From: Haemaphysalis longicornis
Lineage: Eukaryota > Arthropoda > Arachnida > Ixodida > Ixodidae
Reading direction: 5' to 3'
DNA length: 64,000 bases
Assembly: GCA_013339765.2 (NCBI GenBank)
Contig: CM023449.1
Span: 36,038,353-36,102,352, forward strand
The notes below the pieces were generated by a model, which saw only the letters and a list, made by a program, of their open reading frames with translations, did no database searches and was not told where the DNA came from. The position numbers and the translations under genes are program-made. The first letter of the stretch is position 1. Every line of letters begins with the position of its first letter. Positions 57,768 to 64,000 of this stretch are shown piece by piece.

Positions 57768-58002
57768 AACACAATGAACTTGTGCGACGTACAGCGGCCT
57801 CGCAGCTCGCCGCCGTCATGTTGCCCCAATGTCGATGGGCGGAGCCAAGTCGTGTCGGATGCCCATGTCGGATGACTCCGTCGGTTGGCATCCAACATAG
57901 CGCGACACGCCTTTCGGGTGCGCCACCCGAGAGGGCCCGGCCGGGTGGTGTCGGACGATGTTGTGCGCTATCGGACGAAGACGAAAACAGGCTTCAGACT
58001 CC

Positions 58003-58275
58003 CCTATATGTGGGGGACGCTCGCAACAAGAGGCGCTAGAGCATCTACTCTGCTTCTGCACACACTGCGCGGCGCCAATAGCAAAGCTTCACCGTGCACT
58101 CCAGCGTTAAGTACTTCCCTGCGCCGGCTTGGAAGACCTTCTCTTCCCAAAGGGGCCTCCGGCCAACCAACAGGATGTCTTCGCCAATGATATCCATTAC
58201 CTGACAACGACCGGCGTCATGCAGCGGCTGTAACCAGACCGCCTGAGTGACTGATGTACCCGGACTGACTTAGCC
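58003..58275 (+). mobile_element. LINE C-terminal remnant and tail
   Basis: In one frame LEHLLCFCTHCAAP and in the others decayed continuations resemble the I-type LINE C-terminus. The tail from 58206 matches 31670-31740. Confidence 0.5.
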
Positions 58276-58324
58276 TTTTTAGATGCGAAGCCTCTCTTGC
58301 TCGGGGGGATATCCCGCGTCCGTG

Positions 58325-58740
58325 CCCCGTCCGCAGCGCCTCTGATGATGATTGTGGCAGGATGCTCCTAGGGATTGGCCAACCAAAGAATCCATCACGA
58401 GATAGCTTCGCGTTAAACCAGCGTCGTCATCTTCCCGTAGGGGAACCGCTGAAGAAGAAGAAGGAGAAGAAAACGAAGCTGCGAAGAGGAGGGCGTGTAC
58501 GTTGCTCTCGCCCCGTCCGCAGCGCCTTTGATGATGATTGCGGCAGGATGCCCCTAGGGATTGGCGAACCAAAGAATCCATCACGAGATAGCTTCGCGTT
58601 CAACCACCGTCGTCATCTTCCCTTAGGGGAACCGCCGAATAAGAAGAAGAACAAAGACAAAGCTGCGTTGTTGTTGTTGATCCTGATTAATTATCAGGAT
58701 CAACAACAACAACAACAACAAGCTGCGAAGAGGAGGGCGT
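58325..58740 (+). repeat. Two-unit tandem repeat of about 190 bp
   Basis: Both units start CCCGTCCGCAGCGCCTYTGA, continue through CCATCACGAGATAGCTTCGC and end with GCTGCGAAGAGGAGGGCGT. The second unit is interrupted at its end by a 52-bp palindromic insert. Confidence 0.9.
58668..58719. mobile_element. 52-bp palindromic insert with 8-bp direct flanks
   Basis: A perfect 21-bp inverted repeat (arms at 58667-58687 and 58693-58713; loop TAATT) made of GTT repeats plus GATCCTGAT. AAGCTGCG occurs at 58660-58667 and 58720-58727, and the uninterrupted first tandem unit has AAGCTGCG only once. Confidence 0.75.
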
Positions 58741-59468
58741 ATACATTGCTCTCAGCCGGTGCACCAATGTCAACAACCTTTACCTCACCAAAGCAGACGG
58801 AGACTACCGATTCTACCACAGAGACAACATCGACAAGAACATGATGGACGAGTTTCGGCGCCTCGAGAACCACCGCCTACTCACCGTAACACAACAGCAC
58901 TTGCGTGCCTTTGCCACCGGTGTGGACCCGGACGCGGAATTCCCTCTGGCGCTAGTAAAAACCAGATCACTCAACGTAACGGCAACACAATGGAACCACA
59001 CGGAACCGCCACGATGCTTCGCATCCTCATCAGGGTTCCCCACGGGAAGATGGTGTAATTTTCCGTTCAATCTGTTCCATTCATTTCCATTCATTCAATT
59101 TTTCAGTAGTGGGCTGTGCGGCACACTTAAGCAGGCGTACAAGGGATAGCAGCTATTTTGGCCTCAAAATGTCTCCTAGGTATGGGGAGGCAGAGCAAGT
59201 TTTCTTTCAAGCATGCTATGATGGCTACCATTATTACGCTACCATGCCCTAATGGCAGAAAAATTGATTTGTTTTGAGCACGACAAAGCAATAACTTAAA
59301 GCAGCCAGACACTAATTTATACCAGAGGCTTCTAGGGCAGTGCGTTGACCAATGCAGTGTGCAAAATGAAACCTTTATAGTAGCACTGTACAGAATACAG
59401 TATGGTGCCAAACGCACTTGAAAGAATCATGATAAATGTGCATGCCATACAAGTAGGCAAGTTGGAAT

Positions 59469-61931
59469 TTAATGCCTGTTGAAGGCCGATGGCTGGCTCT
59501 CGTATCGGTATACAGATCTACGGAAAGACATCCGCTTCGGCGGCCCGCCAAAGCTACTCGATGGCGGATTCTCGACGTCGCCGTTCAAGCCCTCCACCTC
59601 GGGGTCAAAGTTCCTCAAAGTCGGCGTGGAGACGCCGCTGTTCGCCAGCAAAACGCCGCCAAAGTTCCTCGAAACGGGCCTCGAACCGCCGTTGTACGCC
59701 ACCATCTCGCCAGCAAAATTTCTCGTGCGGTTCCTCTCTTCGACCCCGTACGTCGGAAGCGCCTCGGCAGCGTTCCTCGTTGGCGATCTCTGAAGGCCTT
59801 CCCGTGCACGCGGCCGCATACCCAGCATATTCAGGAAGGGGCAGCCGTTGCCACCCCGCCAGGAGCTGAGGGATTCCACCACCGCCTCGCAATCTTTATG
59901 AATGTTTTCCAGTTCGTTCTGCGCTTCGGATGATATCTGCCTAGTGACGCTTCCTTTGAACTCTACACATTTGCCTTTCTTCTTCCCAAGTCGACAGTCC
60001 GAAGAAGAACTGGAGGAAGATGAGGACTTTTTCTGCGCGGATTTGCCCTTGGCACGTCTTCGGTCGCGTGAAGGCGAACAGTTCGACGATGAAGACGACC
60101 TTTTAGTCTTAGATTTAAACCGTCGCTTCGACCGAGACTTATAGCTTTTGGAAGAATCAATCTTGCGTCGCCGAGGGGTGCGTGAACGTCGCGATTTGCC
60201 GTCCGAGGAAGAGCAACTCGAAGAGGACGACTCCTTCCGCCTCCTCGAGGGTTGTCTCCGTGGATCGTCCTTGCGTCGCCGAGGGGTGCGGGAACGTCCC
60301 GATTCGCATCCGGAGGATGAGGAAGACAAAGAGGAAGACTCCTTCCGCCTCCTCGAGGGATGTCTTTCTGGCGACGAGCTTCCCTTCGGGACGTCGTAGT
60401 CGTCCCGGAAGCGCCGAGTTGGCGAGCTTGTGCGCCAAGCTCTTCTGGATACACCGTCGTCCTCGCGGAAGTTTCGCAGGGACGTTGTCCTGCTCTCCTG
60501 TAGACTGCCGCCCCTGACCCGGCGTTCCTCTTCTTGATCAGTTTCATAGCCTGCGACTTCCCGGCGTACTTGCGGAAATATTATGTCGGCGCAATGCTCA
60601 TCTATGTCCTCCCGTATCTTGCGTAACAAGTCCGCCGCCCTTTTCTGAGACGGCTGCATTGACGCGGCCTTCCTCGGCTGCTCGTAGTGTCCTATGCCAT
60701 ATTCCGAATTCTCACCAGTAAAACCACGTCCTCCGTAATATCTCGCATTTGGCGCTGGACCATCGTAGCGAGCAGGCGAACGGTCGTAGCGATCAGCTGA
60801 ACGGTCGTAGCGATCCGGTGAACGGTCATAGCGATCAGTCGGGCCATCGTAATCGGGAAGCAGTCGCACCGGCTTGTCGTCGAAGCCCCCTGGTGCGTTC
60901 ATTGCCCTCTCAAAACTCCCACGCCTCCTCATGGCCGGCCCTGCGTAGCCACTGCCAAGCGGGAAAATTAATGCCTCGTAATTTCGGGGAACGTTGATGA
61001 TCTCTTCTAAACGGCCTCCCATGTCCATCAGCCTTTTCACTTGAGGCCACATTTCGGCGAGCGCCGCAAACTTCAGCGCCCTGTCGTTGCCCGCGAACTC
61101 TTTAAACCTCTCCTGGCTAAGCTGCGCGGCCAAACTCATGCCTCTGGAGAGTTGTTCCGAGGCAATGCGGCTGTTGCGGCTGCTCATTGGCCTACCCGCG
61201 TCTTCGTAGCCTCCGTCCATCGGCCTACCCGCTTCGTAGCCGCTAGACATGGGTATGCCCCTGCCGTATCCGCAGGGTTGACCCGGCCCCACGCCCATTG
61301 CTATGTTGTACCCGCACCCCGGTCCGGGGACCATACCCGGTGCCATTTCCGGCGCAACGTTCTGCGTAGAGAACCTCTGCTCAGGCGGCACAGCGTACGC
61401 AGGCAGGCTCTCGATGTACATCTTGCCTCGTACAATGTTTGGCCCAACCTGTTGCTCGTACGCCTTGACCGCTGACACGTACTCCTTGGCAGACTCGGAT
61501 GGCTCATCTCGAACAGTGGCTCTGGTGCCGGCCCCGTCCTGTTGCTGTTGCTGCTGTTCCTGCTGGCCACTCCCTGTCATCGTTGGCGCGGCTGGCGCAG
61601 CGTTGTCTTTTGGTGGCTGGACACGAAGGGCTTCAATAGGCGTCGGGGCCGACGCGGCAGGAGGAGGACCGCGAGGTTGCTGAGTTGGGGTTGCCGAAGA
61701 CGGAGGTAGAAAACTGGGGTGCTGCAGATTTGGCGCGGCCGAGGCCGGGGGAAGCAGACCGGGGGGTGTCCGAGATGGCGTGAAAGAACCGGGGGGAGGA
61801 GCACCTGGTACACCTTCGGTAGGTGGGAACGCAGGCGGCGGGAGACCCAATCCTGGGGATTGCCCAGGTGGTGTGATGGGAACTGCCCTTGGCGAACCGT
61901 CGAAACGTGGGCCTGGAGGGCCTCCGGCCAT
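59469..61931 (-). CDS. Uncharacterised proline-rich/RS-rich protein, copy 2 (intact)
   Basis: This is one open frame of 820 codons, intronless. ATG 61931 follows an in-frame TAG 15 codons upstream and has a good context (AAGATGG). The order is a Pro-rich N-terminus (1-115); a Gln run; a block at about 150-250 nearly identical to copy 1, with Gly/Tyr/Pro-rich sequence (GCGYNIAMGVGPG); YDRSPDRYDRS repeats; a conserved RKIREDIDEHCA helix; and an Arg/Ser region (about 530-660) with one RS unit of about 36 codons tandemly doubled (60162-60375). After a short helix (SEAQNELENIHKDCEAVVESL), the C-terminus carries repeated RNF motifs (SRNFGGVLL, TLRNFDPE) and ends QPSAFNRH. No catalytic motif or signal peptide is seen. 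RS-rich proteins are usually nuclear, but function is unknown. A retained open frame of this length beside a decayed copy suggests it is a real gene; a domesticated or transposon-linked origin is possible. Confidence 0.65.
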   Translation of the reverse strand: MAGGPPGPRFDGSPRAVPITPPGQSPGLGLPPPAFPPTEGVPGAPPPGSFTPSRTPPGLLPPASAAPNLQHPSFLPPSSATPTQQPRGPPPAASAPTPIEALRVQPPKDNAAPAAPTMTGSGQQEQQQQQQDGAGTRATVRDEPSESAKEYVSAVKAYEQQVGPNIVRGKMYIESLPAYAVPPEQRFSTQNVAPEMAPGMVPGPGCGYNIAMGVGPGQPCGYGRGIPMSSGYEAGRPMDGGYEDAGRPMSSRNSRIASEQLSRGMSLAAQLSQERFKEFAGNDRALKFAALAEMWPQVKRLMDMGGRLEEIINVPRNYEALIFPLGSGYAGPAMRRRGSFERAMNAPGGFDDKPVRLLPDYDGPTDRYDRSPDRYDRSADRYDRSPARYDGPAPNARYYGGRGFTGENSEYGIGHYEQPRKAASMQPSQKRAADLLRKIREDIDEHCADIIFPQVRREVAGYETDQEEERRVRGGSLQESRTTSLRNFREDDGVSRRAWRTSSPTRRFRDDYDVPKGSSSPERHPSRRRKESSSLSSSSSGCESGRSRTPRRRKDDPRRQPSRRRKESSSSSCSSSDGKSRRSRTPRRRKIDSSKSYKSRSKRRFKSKTKRSSSSSNCSPSRDRRRAKGKSAQKKSSSSSSSSSDCRLGKKKGKCVEFKGSVTRQISSEAQNELENIHKDCEAVVESLSSWRGGNGCPFLNMLGMRPRAREGLQRSPTRNAAEALPTYGVEERNRTRNFAGEMVAYNGGSRPVSRNFGGVLLANSGVSTPTLRNFDPEVEGLNGDVENPPSSSFGGPPKRMSFRRSVYRYESQPSAFNRH

Positions 61932-62600
61932 CTTGGGCGGGCACGAGGCTCTCGACTTTGATTTTGAACGCTTCTAGGGGAAGATGCCTCGACACAGCTC
62001 GATCCGTTGCTGTTCAGCGAAATGGACCCGCAGCATGGATTGACCTGGAAGCGAAATGCAAGGCTTGTACATGTTCGAGCAAAGTTGTTTACTTATTACC
62101 ATTGTTCGCTCTTTTCATATTTCTTTCAAAATCGGGCCGCTGTAATAGCAAGCATCACGAGCGCTCGCAATGTTGGCGTTTTTTTATTGCGCCTTTTTTA
62201 CATGGCCCCAAAGAAATGGAAGCTACCTGCTTCATTTGACATATAGGTCTATACAAGATAGGAAACAGAAGTGACTTCATGCAGGCGGCCTCATGAACTA
62301 CCGACTGCTGTCTAGGCAAGCCTCGGGAGAATGTCACAAGGTTGCTTGTAGAAAGGACCATGCATCGCTTGGTTGTGAGGACGAACGCCAATAGGGTAAA
62401 GGGGAAGCAGGTTGCCGAGCTCAATAATAAAACTGTAATCCTTATAATTAAATACACAATAAAATACCGGGTCGCGACTTTTGTGTAGGCATTAGAATCG
62501 CCAATTTTCGAAATCATTAAAAGGACGTTGTATTTATAATAATAAATGGCAATCTATGTGCCTGTCCCATTGTGGCTATTTCCGAAAGACGATATGCTTC
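61932..62600 (-). other. 5' flank of RS-rich copy 2
   Basis: It aligns with 36051-36640 in copy 1. No TATA box is evident near the expected position. The first 60 bp, with the in-frame stop TAG, are nearly identical in both copies, so the start codon position is conserved. Confidence 0.5.
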
Positions 62601-62869
62601 TGCATGTCTCATTTATAACCAAGTCCTCTCTGTTATAAACCCTCGTTATAACCAAGTCATCGCGATAGCAAGTAAGCTTCGCGAAAAGCGATGTTCATTA
62701 AAAGCGGAGGTGATTTGCTGTGTAGCCAATGCAGCAGGGACCATTAAACACTTCGAACAGGGCGAGGTTTCGAATACAGCGGCTTCGTTATGCCGAGACT
62801 TTGCAGTACGTTCCTAATAGCATCGCCGTCGTCAGCACCATGGCCCGTGGCACACTACAGTTTTTTTTT

Positions 62870-62875
62870 TCATTT

Positions 62876-62922
<47 letters not shown>

Positions 62923-63440
62923 TTTTTGTTTATTTATTTTTGTTTATTCAGAAATACTGCAGGACAATTCTCTGCCGCAGCCAGTAGGGGTATTACGGAA
63001 TGTAATAAAATAATGAACAGCATTTTTTTACAAACAACTGAATGGTCAAAAGAGACTACGCTAGCACAACATTGTAAAAAATGCAAAGAATAGAAACAGC
63101 ATGACAACGGGATAACATGATAACGACGGAAAAACTTAGACCAAAAGGGACAAAAAACACGACATGATAGAAGCACGCAAGGAAAAACAAAACACAGTAT
63201 GCAACGCAATAGCATACTGATACTAGAAAAAATGCAAACACTAGCAATTGCAGTTTATACTTCCCACAAACAAGCATTCCACTTCTTTCGAAAAATTTTC
63301 GGCATTCACAAAGTTTGGTGGCGAATCAATCCTTTCGCTCAGTTTTCTAGTACAGAAACTGCATTTGTATGAATTAGTTTTGCCAACCCAACTCCTCATA
63401 CGGGGTAACGGAACCTCACCATTTTCCCGCCTTCGAGGCG
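62870..63440 (-). mobile_element. LINE 3' end with (AAATA)n tail
   Basis: On the minus strand the frame ends FVNAENFSKEVECLFVGS and is followed by a T-rich 3' UTR finishing GAATAAACAAAAATAAATAA and a long AAATA array (62878-62945 as TTTAT). It interrupts sequence that is continuous in copy 1 of the duplication, so it came in after it. Confidence 0.65.
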
Positions 63441-63652
63441 AACGAGAGAGCGTTGATACGGCGAGGAATGAGCTGGCACCTGTTCCCAAGACAGTCAGTG
63501 ATTCAGGAGGAGGTGTTGGAGTGTGCGTGACACACCCGTCCCCGGTCTTCACATCTATGTTCCTCTAATTCCTTTAATGTGTCTCACGCCCCCATTTGAG
63601 TCGTCATGGTGACGTCATCGCTACCAACAAGACAAGGCCCTCATAACTGAAT

Positions 63653-64000
63653 TTAAAGGGGCCATGCGGACCAAACACAAGTTCCGTTCACTCGAACGGT
63701 TGCCTCGTTAGAATCATACTGACACCAATTTCAACGCACACTTCGCTCAAATAAGCTATATAATTGGGAAAAAATGGAATGGCCATGCGATCCACTACCT
63801 CATTTCCCGCAACAGAACCTATGATATCATAAGTGCCCAGCTGTGCAATTGGCTGAGGCTGGCAAAAGCAAACGCAAATTAGGCAAGGCTTATAGGCTTA
63901 CAAAACGAGCTTTTTGCGCCTAAATGTAATGCATATTCACTTTACAACAGTGAGAATGGCGCAGAAAACAATGAAAGTTACCAAAATACACGTAAACGTG
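63653..64000. mobile_element. TTAAAGGGGCC TIR element, copy C, cut by window end
   Basis: It starts TTAAAGGGGCCATGCGGACC and follows copy B closely, including the left flank (TCGTCATGGTGACGTCATCG, ACAAGACAAGGC). The right end lies outside. Confidence 0.8.

Larger units (their letters stand above)
59090..64000. repeat. Segmental duplication, copy 2 (runs off the window)
   Basis: It aligns with about 32040-39165. It lacks the insert found at 32350-33615 and the extra 930 bp near 37 kb, but holds a LINE 3' end at about 62870-63440 that copy 1 lacks. Confidence 0.85.

Noticed and set aside
62729..63013. Hydrophobic LFIYLFIY frame resembling a membrane protein
   Set aside because: It comes from the TTTAT array at the tail of an antisense LINE.

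Overview
The window is arthropod nuclear DNA, most probably from a hard tick (Ixodidae). It carries a multi-exon vitellogenin gene with GT-AG introns and strongly G/C-ending codons. It is also crowded with tRNA-derived SINEs of the Ruka type described from ixodid ticks, LINE remnants, a Penelope-like remnant and many short terminal-inverted-repeat (TIR) elements. No prokaryotic features are present.

Layout. (1) 1-31012, + strand: the 3' 22 exons of a vitellogenin (large lipid transfer protein) gene. All 21 introns are GT-AG and all reading-frame phases agree. The frame gives 1750 residues: the lipovitellin N-sheet/helical region, the beta-sheet (DUF1943-type) region, an RXXR processing-site candidate, a von Willebrand D domain, a 22-copy His/Gln/Tyr hexapeptide array and a Cys-containing C-terminal exon, followed by a poly(A) signal. 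The 5' end (start codon, signal peptide) lies outside the window. The introns hold SINE, LINE, Penelope and TIR elements. (2) about 31.1-41 kb: repeats, then the first copy of a segmental duplication (about 32.0-39.2 kb) with an intronless minus-strand ORF for an uncharacterised Pro-rich/RS-rich protein (33849-36050), which is frameshifted near its 3' end. (3) about 41-57.8 kb: LINE debris. One LINE reverse-transcriptase frame (43.8-44.1 and 55.4-56.4 kb) appears to be split by an 11.3-kb insert (44149-55432) with CACTC-type terminal inverted repeats, dense subterminal GGAAC/GGATC motifs and nested TIR elements; it has no recognisable transposase. (4) about 57.5-64.0 kb: a young Ruka SINE with a perfect 15-bp target duplication, a tandem repeat, and the second copy of the segmental duplication, with an intact 820-codon paralogue of the RS-rich protein (59469-61931).

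Vitellogenin is the secreted yolk precursor, and in ticks vitellin also carries haem. The RS-rich pair is not obviously linked to it; its low-complexity Arg/Ser composition suggests a nuclear or RNA-associated protein, but no function can be assigned. The two duplicate copies act as natural empty sites for each other and date several insertions relative to the duplication.
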